From an uncultured Eubacteriales bacterium (GTDB taxonomy: Bacteria > Bacillota > Clostridia > Oscillospirales > CAG-272), in NCBI GenBank assembly GCA_958352145.1, contig CATWNM010000013.1, positions 1 to 52,989 of the forward strand: a stretch of DNA of 52,989 nt, read 5' to 3'. The notes below the pieces were generated by a model, which was not told the origin of the DNA, ran no database searches, and saw nothing but the letters and a program-made list of their open reading frames with translations. The position numbers and the translations under genes are program-made. Of the stretch, positions 31,794-39,564 are shown piece after piece. Numbering within the stretch: position 1 is the first letter of the stretch; every line of letters starts with the position of its first letter.

Positions 31794-32333
31794 TTATTTC
31801 GCAAACGGAGCGCCCATCAGCGAGAGCAGCTCTCTTGCTTCTTCGTCGGTCTTGGCGGTCGTGACGAACACGATGTCCATCCCGCGAATCTTGTCAACCT
31901 TGTCGTACTCGATTTCAGGGAAAATCAGCTGCTCCTTGAGACCGAGCGCATAATTGCCTCTGCCGTCGAACGCATTGGGATTAATCCCTTTAAAATCGCG
32001 CACGCGGGGAAGCGCCAGATTGAAAAGCTTATCCATAAACTCATACATATTCTCGCCGCGGAGCGTAACCTTTACGCCAATTTTCACGCCCTCACGGAGC
32101 TTGAAGTTCGCAACCGACTTCTTTGCGTAGGTCGGAACCGCTTTCTGGCCGGTAATCAGCGTGATCTCCTCGATTACGTTGTCGATCACCTTGGAATTTT
32201 CCTTTGCGTCTCCCGCACCGACATTGACCACGATCTTATCCAGCTTCGGAATCTGCATAGGGCTCTTGTAAGAGAACTTTTTCATCAGTGCCGGCGCGAC
32301 GTCATTTTTGTACATTTCTGCATATCTGGACAT
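31794..32333 (-). CDS. rplE: 50S ribosomal protein L5
   Basis: 179 residues, 5S rRNA and P-site tRNA contact protein; contains KLDKIVVNVGAGDAKEN and RDFKGINPNAFDGRGNY. Complete. Confidence 0.97.
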   Translation of the reverse strand: MSRYAEMYKNDVAPALMKKFSYKSPMQIPKLDKIVVNVGAGDAKENSKVIDNVIEEITLITGQKAVPTYAKKSVANFKLREGVKIGVKVTLRGENMYEFMDKLFNLALPRVRDFKGINPNAFDGRGNYALGLKEQLIFPEIEYDKVDKIRGMDIVFVTTAKTDEEARELLSLMGAPFAK

Positions 32334-32349
32334 AGTTCACCGCACCTCC

Positions 32350-32667
32350 TTAAAGTTCCGCGCCGCACTTGACGCATACACGGACTTTTTTGCCGTCTAT
32401 AGTCTTGTGAGCCGCTCTTGTCGCTTTGTCGCATTTTGCGCAGTAAAGCTGAACTTTATCTGCATAAATTGCGCCCTCGACCTTCATAATACCGCCCGCT
32501 TCGCCCTGTCTGCGGGGTTTTGCGTGCTTGGTGACAATGTTGACGCCGTCAACGATCACCTTTCTCTCCTTAGGAGAAACCGTGAGGACTTTACCCTTCT
32601 TGCCTTTATCATCACCGGAAATAACAATAACGGTATCGTCTTTTTTAACATGAAGCTTTTCTGCCAT
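32350..32667 (-). CDS. rplX: 50S ribosomal protein L24
   Basis: 105 residues. KOW motif VISGDDKGKKGKVL near 15-28. The C-terminal part adds two CxxC pairs (YCAKCDK and RVCVKCGAEL), a zinc-ribbon-like extension found in clostridial L24. Confidence 0.96.
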   Translation of the reverse strand: MAEKLHVKKDDTVIVISGDDKGKKGKVLTVSPKERKVIVDGVNIVTKHAKPRRQGEAGGIMKVEGAIYADKVQLYCAKCDKATRAAHKTIDGKKVRVCVKCGAEL

Positions 32668-32685
32668 TTTCGTTACCTCCTCCGA

Positions 32686-33054
32686 TTAAAGCACTTCAGG
32701 AGCAAGAGACAGGATCTTCAAAAAATCCTTGTCGCGAAGCTCTCTGGCCACAGGCCCGAAAATACGGGTACCTCTTGGCGTATTGTCATCTTTAATAATC
32801 ACCGCTGCGTTTTCGTCAAATTTGATATAGGAGCCATCCGCACGACGGAGCCCCTTTACGCTTCTGACGACGACCGCCTTGACGACATCGCCCTTTTTGA
32901 CGACGCCGCCCGGAGCCGCTTTTTTCACGGTGCAAACCACGATATCACCGATGTTCGCATATCTGCGGCCTGTTCCGCCCAGAACGCGAATACACATCAG
33001 TTCTTTGGCGCCGGTGTTATCGGCAACCTTCATATATGTTTGCTGCTGAATCAC
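32686..33054 (-). CDS. rplN: 50S ribosomal protein L14
   Basis: 122 residues, complete: MIQQQTYMKVADNTGAKELM at the start, and ARELRDKDFLKILSLAPEVL at the end. Confidence 0.97.
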   Translation of the reverse strand: MIQQQTYMKVADNTGAKELMCIRVLGGTGRRYANIGDIVVCTVKKAAPGGVVKKGDVVKAVVVRSVKGLRRADGSYIKFDENAAVIIKDDNTPRGTRIFGPVARELRDKDFLKILSLAPEVL

Positions 33055-33109
33055 TTAGCGTATCCTCCTTTTTTCAGCAAGTTCTTTGACCTGCCTACTG
33101 TTTTGGGCT

Positions 33110-33364
33110 TTATTTAGCCTTTTCAATTATGGACACAACTCTCCACCGCTTCGTCGCGGAAAGAGGTCTTGTCTCCATGACGGACACCTTGTCGCCGATG
33201 CCGCACTCGTTCTTTTCGTCATGCACATGAATCTTGGTGGTGTGCTTGATAATTTTGCCGTATTTGGGATGTTTTACGTTGTCTTCAATGGCGACGACAA
33301 CCGTCTTGTCCATCTTGTCGCTGACAACACGGCCGACTCTTGTTTTTCTAAGATTTCTTTCCAT
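33110..33364 (-). CDS. rpsQ: 30S ribosomal protein S17
   Basis: 84 residues from the second ATG (MERNLRKTRVGRVVSDKM); it is preferred over the ATG at 33370 because GGGGTGA touches the first but is six bases from the second. The C-terminus carries ETRPLSATKRWR. Confidence 0.95.
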   Translation of the reverse strand: MERNLRKTRVGRVVSDKMDKTVVVAIEDNVKHPKYGKIIKHTTKIHVHDEKNECGIGDKVSVMETRPLSATKRWRVVSIIEKAK

Positions 33365-33377
33365 CTTCATTCACCCC

Positions 33378-33566
33378 TTATGCGTTCTTTTCCTGAAGAA
33401 CGGTCATTACGCGCGCAATATCCTTCTTCACATCCGAGATTCTGTGCGGATTGTCAAGCTGATTGATCGCGTGCTGGAAACGGAGATTAAAAAGCTCGCT
33501 TTTCAGTTCTTTAAGCTTTGCCTGAAGCTGGTCGGCAGTCATGTCTCTGAGTTCCGTAACTTTCAT
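33378..33566 (-). CDS. rpmC: 50S ribosomal protein L29
   Basis: 62 residues, two helices: MKVTELRDMTADQLQAKL and FNLRFQHAINQLDNPHRI. Located between rplP and rpsQ. Confidence 0.96.
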   Translation of the reverse strand: MKVTELRDMTADQLQAKLKELKSELFNLRFQHAINQLDNPHRISDVKKDIARVMTVLQEKNA

Positions 33567-33569
33567 GGC

Positions 33570-33998
33570 TTATACCTCCCCACCCTCTGTTGTTTCCTTT
33601 TTCACGAACTTGCACTTGATCGGCAGCTTGTGGCCGGCCAGACGCATCGCCTCTCTGGCAATGTCCTCGGTTACGCCGTCCATCTCAAACAGCACCCGGC
33701 CGGGCTTCACAACGGCTACCCAATATTCGGGCGAACCTTTACCGGAACCCATGCGGGTTTCAGCCGGCTTTTCCGTGATCGGCTTGTCGGGGAAAATCTT
33801 AATCCAAACCTGACCGCCGCGGCGGATATAACGCGTCATCGCGATACGGGCCGCTTCGATCTGATTGCTGGTAATCCATGCGGGCTCCAGAGCAACCAGG
33901 CCGAAAGAACCGTTGGAAATGGTGTTGCCGCGCATTGCTTTACCGGTCAGTCTGCCGCGGTGTACGCGACGGTACTTGACTCTCTTTGGCATCAACAT
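33570..33998 (-). CDS. rplP: 50S ribosomal protein L16
   Basis: 142 residues, near the A site; starts MLMPKRVKYRRVHRGR and contains GGQVWIKIFPDKPITEKPAE. Its ATG shares one base with the rpsC stop (TAATG), so translation is coupled. Confidence 0.97.
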   Translation of the reverse strand: MLMPKRVKYRRVHRGRLTGKAMRGNTISNGSFGLVALEPAWITSNQIEAARIAMTRYIRRGGQVWIKIFPDKPITEKPAETRMGSGKGSPEYWVAVVKPGRVLFEMDGVTEDIAREAMRLAGHKLPIKCKFVKKETTEGGEV

Positions 33999-34741
33999 TA
34001 TCGGCTGCCCCCTTCCGCTTTATTGTTTCTTCTGCCGCCCTCGCGATTGTCGCGGCGGCGGGGTCTGCGATCCTCTCTCGAAGACTGAGACTGGCGGTTG
34101 ACTTCCGAGAGGACCTCGCCTCTGTAGATCCACACCTTGATGCCGATCTTACCATAGGTGGTGTTGGCCTCCCAGAAACCGTAATCAATATCCGCGCGGA
34201 GCGTCTGAAGCGGAATCGTTCCCTCATGATAGTGCTCCACACGCGCAATTTCAGCGCCGCCGAGACGGCCGCTGCAGCAAACTTTGATTCCCTTTGCGCC
34301 GAGCCGCATAGTTCTGCCGATCGCCTGCTTCATAGCACGGCGGAAAGAAGTTCTTTTCTCAAGCTGCGCCGCAATGCTCTCCGCGACAAGCTGAGCGTCA
34401 AGATCCGGATTCTTGACCTCCACGACGTTGACAACGACCTGCGCCGCGGGAATCTCCAGCACGCCCGCAATGTCCAGCTTCAGCTTTTCGATCTCCGCGC
34501 CGCCGCGACCAATTACGATACCCGGCTTCGCGCAGTGAATGAACACTTTGACGCGGTTTGCATCGCGCTCGATCTCGATCTTCGGAACGCCGGCGCCCTG
34601 CAGCTTCTTCTTCAAAAACGTTCTGAGCTTATAATCCGAAACAAGCGTGTCCCCGAAAGTTTCGTCTTTCGTGAACCATCTTGAGTCCCAATTCTTGATG
34701 ATGCCCACACGGAGCCCGTGCGGATTAACTTTCTGACCCAT
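33998..34741 (-). CDS. rpsC: 30S ribosomal protein S3
   Basis: 247 residues. KH domain with IVIGRGGAEIEKLKLDIAG, C-domain with IGRTMRLGAKGIKVCCSGRL, and a basic Arg/Gly/Asn-rich tail of about 30 residues that is longer than in E. coli. Confidence 0.97.
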   Translation of the reverse strand: MGQKVNPHGLRVGIIKNWDSRWFTKDETFGDTLVSDYKLRTFLKKKLQGAGVPKIEIERDANRVKVFIHCAKPGIVIGRGGAEIEKLKLDIAGVLEIPAAQVVVNVVEVKNPDLDAQLVAESIAAQLEKRTSFRRAMKQAIGRTMRLGAKGIKVCCSGRLGGAEIARVEHYHEGTIPLQTLRADIDYGFWEANTTYGKIGIKVWIYRGEVLSEVNRQSQSSREDRRPRRRDNREGGRRNNKAEGGSR

Positions 34742-34763
34742 CTGCTGTTTTACCTCCTTTTTC

Positions 34764-35099
34764 TCAAACTCTTTCCTTAACGGTAATGGTCACATGGCTC
34801 GTTCTCTTCAAAATTCTATATGCTCTGCCCTGCGCTCTCGGCATGATTCTCTTCAGAGTCGGGCCGGGGCATACGAAGCATTCCGATACATACAGCTTGG
34901 ATGCGTCCATATTGAAATTGTTCTCTGCATTTGCGACTGCACTTCTCAAAAGTTTCGTCAGATATTCAGACGCGCTCTTCGGCGTGTTCTTCAATATAGC
35001 CATTGCCTGCGCCGCGTCCTTGCCTCTGATCAGATCAAGCACGATCTTGACCTTTCTTGGAGAAATTCTCGCATATTTCAGATGCGCTTTTGCTTCCAT
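34764..35099 (-). CDS. rplV: 50S ribosomal protein L22
   Basis: 111 residues, lines the exit tunnel: YARISPRKVKIVLDLIRGK at 9-27, and the beta-hairpin tip RIMPRAQGRAYRILKRTSH near the end. Confidence 0.97.
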   Translation of the reverse strand: MEAKAHLKYARISPRKVKIVLDLIRGKDAAQAMAILKNTPKSASEYLTKLLRSAVANAENNFNMDASKLYVSECFVCPGPTLKRIMPRAQGRAYRILKRTSHVTITVKERV

Positions 35100-35146
35100 T
35101 TAAGGCTTTGCCTCCCTTCGCTTTTATGCGATTTCAGTAAATTTGA

Positions 35147-35428
35147 TTATTTGCCGTTATTCGAGGTCTTGGACCCGGCGTGACCCTTAAAGGTCCGCGT
35201 CGGCGCAAACTCGCCAAGCTTACGGCCAACCATATCCTCAGTAATGTAAACCGGAATATGCTTTCTACCGTCATGGACAGCGATGGTATGACCGACGAAT
35301 TCCGGGAAAATCGTAGACGCGCGCGACCAGGTTTTGAGAACTTTCTTTTCGCCCTTTTCATTCATTGCAACGATTCTATTGAACAGTTTTTCTTCAACAT
35401 AGGGCGCTTTTTTCAGGCTTCTGCTCAT
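35147..35428 (-). CDS. rpsS: 30S ribosomal protein S19
   Basis: 93 residues: MSRSLKKAPYVEEKLFNRI at the start and KLGEFAPTRTFKGHAGSK at the end, the head protein next to S13. Confidence 0.97.
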   Translation of the reverse strand: MSRSLKKAPYVEEKLFNRIVAMNEKGEKKVLKTWSRASTIFPEFVGHTIAVHDGRKHIPVYITEDMVGRKLGEFAPTRTFKGHAGSKTSNNGK

Positions 35429-35460
35429 TTACTGTGCCTCCCTTTCTTCTATACTCGGCA

Positions 35461-36291
35461 TTACTTGCTGCCTCTGCGCTTGACGATGAACTTGTTGGTT
35501 CTCGCCTTCTTGTTTCTGGTCTTATACCCCAGAGCAGGCTTACCCCAAGGTGTTACGGGACCGGGACGGCCGATCGGGGCACGCCCCTCGCCGCCGCCGT
35601 GCGGGTGATCGCAGGGATTCATGACCGAACCGCGCACGGTCGGACGAATACCCATATGACGCTTTTTGCCGGCTTTACCGATCTTGACGGTGTCGTGCTC
35701 AATGTTGCCGACCTGTCCAATCGTCGCCTTGCAGTCAAGACGGATAATGCGGACTTCTCCCGAAGGAAGCCGCACCTGTGCCATACCGTCTTCCTTGGCC
35801 ATCAACTGCGCCGCGCAGCCCGCGCTGCGGACAAGCTGACCGCCCTTGCCGGGATACAGTTCAATGTTGTAAATAAACGTACCGACCGGAATGTTGGCGA
35901 TCGGAAGCGTGTTTCCAGGCTTGATATCCGCATCCGGCGCAGAATAAACCGTATCGCCGTCGGTGAGTCCCACCGGCGCGATAATGTAGCTTTTTGCCCC
36001 ATTTTCATATTCCAGAAGCGCAATATACGCGCTGCGGTTGGGATCATACTCAATGCCAATGACTTTCGCCGCGCCCTCAGTGGTGCGCTTAAAGTCAATG
36101 ATTCTGTATTTCTGCTTGTTTCCGCCGCCCTTATGGCGCACGGTGATCCGGCCGTAGCTGTTGCGCCCGGAATTCTTTTTCTTGATTACGATCAGGCTTT
36201 TTTCAGGCGTGAACTTGGTCAGTTCCTCAAAAGAAGCAACCGTCATGCCTCTGCGGCCGTTCGTAGTCGGCTTATATTTAATAGTAGGCAT
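35461..36291 (-). CDS. rplB: 50S ribosomal protein L2
   Basis: 276 residues, required for peptidyl-transferase assembly. Signature RPTVRGSVMNPCDHPHGGGE near 215-234, with the conserved His. Starts MPTIKYKPTTNGRRGM. Confidence 0.97.
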   Translation of the reverse strand: MPTIKYKPTTNGRRGMTVASFEELTKFTPEKSLIVIKKKNSGRNSYGRITVRHKGGGNKQKYRIIDFKRTTEGAAKVIGIEYDPNRSAYIALLEYENGAKSYIIAPVGLTDGDTVYSAPDADIKPGNTLPIANIPVGTFIYNIELYPGKGGQLVRSAGCAAQLMAKEDGMAQVRLPSGEVRIIRLDCKATIGQVGNIEHDTVKIGKAGKKRHMGIRPTVRGSVMNPCDHPHGGGEGRAPIGRPGPVTPWGKPALGYKTRNKKARTNKFIVKRRGSK

Positions 36292-36310
36292 TCTTTTTAT
36301 CCTCCTATTC

Positions 36311-36604
36311 TCAGTTCATGCTGTCGAAGAACGCAATAGTCTTCGACGAGGGCTTCAGAGCGACGATCGCCTTTTTCCATTCGCCTCTGTAGCCGGCGTG
36401 AACGCCGAGTCTTTTTGGCTTCTTCTTCATACTGATGGTGTTGACGCTCGCGACCTCGACGCCGAACATTTCCTCAACCGCCTTCGCGATTTCCGGCTTC
36501 GTGGCGTCGGGCGCTACTTTAAACACATAGCGCTTATCCGCAAGCATATCCATGCTTTTTTCGGTGATGATCGGTTTAATGATAATGTCCTGTGAAAGTT
36601 TCAT
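36311..36604 (-). CDS. rplW: 50S ribosomal protein L23
   Basis: 97 residues at the tunnel exit, docking site of trigger factor and SRP: DIIIKPIITEKSMDMLADKR and FGVEVASVNTISMKKKPKRL. Its ATG overlaps the rplD stop by one base. Confidence 0.97.
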   Translation of the reverse strand: MKLSQDIIIKPIITEKSMDMLADKRYVFKVAPDATKPEIAKAVEEMFGVEVASVNTISMKKKPKRLGVHAGYRGEWKKAIVALKPSSKTIAFFDSMN

Positions 36605-37227
36605 TATGCATATACCTCCTCAATCTTCTTGACGGCATCCTGCGCTACGACAAGCGTGTCGCAGTTCAGAATGTCATAGACGTTGATGGAGTTATAGACC
36701 GCCGTGCGCACGCCCTCGATATTGCCGCAGCTTTTCACGACAATCTTGTCCGCCTCAGGCAGAACGACCAGCGTCTTTTTCGCAGCGCCGACCGCTTTCA
36801 GCATGCCGGTCATGGTCTTCGTCTTATACTCCGGCGCAGAAATGCTGTCCACAACGATCAGATTGCCCTGTGCGACTTTATCGGACAACGCGCCGAACAG
36901 CGCAAGTCTGCGCACTTTCTTATTGATGGAAACGCGATAGCTGCGAGGTTTGGGGCCAAGCGCGACGCCGCCGTGCGTCCACTGAGGCGCGCGGGTCGAG
37001 CCCTGGCGCGCGCGGCCAGTTCCTTTCTGCTTCCAAGGCTTTTTGCCGCCGCCGCTAACCTCCGTACGGGTAAGCGTGGACTGCGTGCCCTGTCTCTGAT
37101 TTGCTAGGTAAGCTTTTACAGCGGTGTGGAGGACCGCGCCGTTCACTTCGGCGCCAAACACTTTATCGCTGAGCGTGAGCGCGCCCACTTCCTTACCTGC
37201 CATATCGACTACTTTTACTTTTGGCAT
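36604..37227 (-). CDS. rplD: 50S ribosomal protein L4
   Basis: 207 residues. The extended loop that reaches into the tunnel is visible as WKQKGTGRARQGSTRAPQW. In enterobacteria L4 represses this operon; there is no direct sign of that here. Confidence 0.97.
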   Translation of the reverse strand: MPKVKVVDMAGKEVGALTLSDKVFGAEVNGAVLHTAVKAYLANQRQGTQSTLTRTEVSGGGKKPWKQKGTGRARQGSTRAPQWTHGGVALGPKPRSYRVSINKKVRRLALFGALSDKVAQGNLIVVDSISAPEYKTKTMTGMLKAVGAAKKTLVVLPEADKIVVKSCGNIEGVRTAVYNSINVYDILNCDTLVVAQDAVKKIEEVYA

Positions 37228-37245
37228 TGTGTATTCCTCCTTCCG

Positions 37246-37878
37246 TTATGCTTTCACCGAATCGCGGATAAACACGATGCCGCCTTTTGCGCCGGGAACG
37301 GCGCCCTTGACCGCGATAATGTTCTTTCCCGCGTCTATTTTTACGACGGCAAGGTTGAGCACCGTAACCGTCTCATTGCCGTACTGTCCAGCCATTTTCT
37401 TGTTTTTGAAAACGCGCGACGGCGTGGAGTTTGCGCCCATGGAACCAACCTGACGGTGAATGGGTCCCGTGCCGTGCGTCATACGGAGAATGTGATGACC
37501 CCATCTCTTGACCGCGCCCGAATATCCGCGTCCTTTTGTTATACCCGTAATGTCGACCTTGTCGCCTGCGGCGAAGGTATCGGCTGATACAACATCTCCA
37601 ACGTTCATTTCGGCCGCGCCTTCAAGTCTGAATTCCTTGAGGTGCTTTTTCACTGCGACTCCGGCCTTTTTGAAATGGCCGATCTCCGCTTTCGTCATGT
37701 GCTTTTCTTTCACATCGCCGAACGCAAGCTGCACCGCGTCGTAACCGTCCGTCTCCACAGTCTTCTTCTGCGCCACAGCGCAGGGACCGGCCTCGATCAC
37801 GGTTACAGGCACTACGCTTCCATCCTCCTGGAAGATCTGCGTCATGCCCAGCTTCTTTCCAATGATACCTTTTTTCAT
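37246..37878 (-). CDS. rplC: 50S ribosomal protein L3
   Basis: 210 residues: MKKGIIGKKLGMTQIFQEDG at the start and the W-finger region HRQVGSMGANSTPSRVFKNK. Complete. Confidence 0.97.
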   Translation of the reverse strand: MKKGIIGKKLGMTQIFQEDGSVVPVTVIEAGPCAVAQKKTVETDGYDAVQLAFGDVKEKHMTKAEIGHFKKAGVAVKKHLKEFRLEGAAEMNVGDVVSADTFAAGDKVDITGITKGRGYSGAVKRWGHHILRMTHGTGPIHRQVGSMGANSTPSRVFKNKKMAGQYGNETVTVLNLAVVKIDAGKNIIAVKGAVPGAKGGIVFIRDSVKA

Positions 37879-37963
37879 GATTTTCCTCCTAAAAGGTTAT
37901 TGGTTGACGAGCGTATATTTCGGTTGCCCGAACTCGTCAACTTGACCGATGAGGGTCTTTGCG

Positions 37964-38272
37964 TCAGATGATCTCAATTTCAACGCCCGCGGGAAGCTCG
38001 GTCGCAGCGATCGCTTCGATCACAGCCTTCGAGGGCTTCAAGATGTCGATCAGTCTTTTGTGCGTGCGCGTTTCGAACTGCTCGCGGCTGTCCTTGTACT
38101 TATGCACCGCGCGGAGAATGGTGATAACCTCTTTCTCCGTGGGCAGCGGTACAGGCCCCGAAACCGTCGCTCCGCTTCTTTTCGCCACTTCCACAATCTT
38201 CTCGGCCGCCGTGTCGATCAGCGTGTGGTCATAGCTCTTCAGTCTGATTCTGATTTTTTCATTGACTGCCAT
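37964..38272 (-). CDS. rpsJ: 30S ribosomal protein S10 (NusE)
   Basis: 102 residues, first gene of the operon and also the NusE antitermination factor: KIRIRLKSYDHTLIDTAAEK near 6-25, and GPVPLPTEKEVITILRA. The start has GGAGGCAAACC upstream. Confidence 0.97.
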   Translation of the reverse strand: MAVNEKIRIRLKSYDHTLIDTAAEKIVEVAKRSGATVSGPVPLPTEKEVITILRAVHKYKDSREQFETRTHKRLIDILKPSKAVIEAIAATELPAGVEIEII

Positions 38273-38530
38273 GGTTTGCCTCCTTACTCTTTTTCAGTAT
38301 TGGGGCGATCTGCTCAACACTGTGCCGTGCGTTTCAAGCATTTCCCTTTAGAAGCCGGCACTTGCCTTGCCGCAGACGGCGCTGCGTCAAAACAAATCCC
38401 GGTCAGAAAACGAATTGCACCGCACGGTGCAAAGCATACATTCTGCTGTCGCCCGGTTCATTGTCGGACATACTCCACGAAAATTCCCCGCATTCGCTGC
38501 GGCAACCTCTCGCTTCATCGCACATCAAGC
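38273..38530 (-). promoter_or_regulatory. Structured leader of the S10 operon (candidate)
   Basis: About 255 bases between the promoter and rpsJ with no open frame of merit. It contains a perfect TTGCACC-GCAC-GGTGCAA hairpin (38415-38432) and further GC-rich complementary blocks (GCCGCA/TGCGG). Long leaders of this kind usually carry autogenous control by a ribosomal protein. I cannot assign it to a known leader family from sequence alone. Confidence 0.4.
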
Positions 38531-38536
38531 CTTTTC

Positions 38537-38565
38537 ATTATATCTTAAACGCCGCATGAATGCAA
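38537..38565 (-). promoter_or_regulatory. Promoter of the S10-spc-alpha operon
   Basis: Minus-strand TTGCAT (38560-38565), 17-base spacer and perfect TATAAT (38537-38542). There is no other equally good promoter inside the 16-kb operon that I noticed. Confidence 0.75.
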
Positions 38566-38753
38566 GTTTTTTTTTCAAAAACTGGTATTGATACATCAAA
38601 AACTTTGTAGAAATTTTCGCCATTTTTTTGTGCATTATGCACAGCATGCCAAAAAAACATGCTGAAATTGTTTGGAAAATTTTGTTCGGCCTCTACTATT
38701 TCTTCCCCAAATGTGGTAAAATATACATAATTATTTCAATCGAGGAAATTGTC

Positions 38754-39563
38754 ATGAAAAAACAAGAGCTTGCAGCCATGCGGATCCTTTATATATCCGC
38801 CATTGTATTTTCCGTACTTTTCGCCTGTCTTCGCAGTTACATGGTATTGACCGGATACGACGCCGCATCCGGCTTTTACACCTCTGAAGCGCTGCATAAT
38901 ATACTCCGATACGGCCTGCTTGTTTTTGCCGTGCTCGCTTTTGCTGCGGGACATATATATATTAAGGAAGAAAATCCAGTGTCCCCGCTGCCGGAAACCC
39001 GCTTTTCCCGCGCCGGTGCCTGCATCCTCGGCGCGACGATGTGTGGTTTTGTCCTATATACGCTGGCAAAGTGCCTCCTATTCAGGCGCGCGGACACGGC
39101 GGATTTGATTGCCTGTCCATTTGCGCTCCTTGCGGCGCTTTATCAATGGACAAACCTGCGCGGCAGACGCCGGACGGGAGACTACCGGGGCCTGCTCACG
39201 CTGTGCAGCGCGCTGGTCTGCCTGGTGATCGTTTTCGGCCTGTATTTCAATCCGAAGCTATCCTATATCAACCACACGGTCGTACTTGCTTTCGCCGCCT
39301 TTGTCTTTCTCATGCTAACGGCCGCGGCCGAAGCCAATTTTGAGATCCGGCGCAGCGCGTACCGCCGCTTTTTCTCCTACGCACCGGTTTCCATGACGCT
39401 TGCGTTTACGCTGTCGATCCCGGATCTCTTATACCGGTTTATACGCGGCAGCGCGCTGCTTTCGGAGTTTTATTATGATATTCTGCTGCTAGCTTTCGGC
39501 CTTTACTATTTGGCAAAATTAACAGCCATCCTTACGGTGCGCGACGGAAAAACGGAGGATTGA
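38754..39563 (+). CDS. Integral membrane protein of unknown function
   Basis: 269-residue protein with about seven hydrophobic segments, starting with a short cytosolic MKKQELAAMR and a first helix ILYISAIVFSVLFACL. There are charged cytosolic-type loops (RGRRRTGDYR) but no recognisable catalytic motif. The ATG at 38754 has CGAGGAAATTG upstream; the longer frame from 38628 extends into AT-rich non-coding sequence. It ends one base before polA and is probably co-transcribed. A TGG-TAAAAT extended -10 at 38715-38723 may be its promoter. Not recognised as a family. Confidence 0.75.
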   Translation: MKKQELAAMRILYISAIVFSVLFACLRSYMVLTGYDAASGFYTSEALHNILRYGLLVFAVLAFAAGHIYIKEENPVSPLPETRFSRAGACILGATMCGFVLYTLAKCLLFRRADTADLIACPFALLAALYQWTNLRGRRRTGDYRGLLTLCSALVCLVIVFGLYFNPKLSYINHTVVLAFAAFVFLMLTAAAEANFEIRRSAYRRFFSYAPVSMTLAFTLSIPDLLYRFIRGSALLSEFYYDILLLAFGLYYLAKLTAILTVRDGKTED

Positions 39564-39564
39564 C

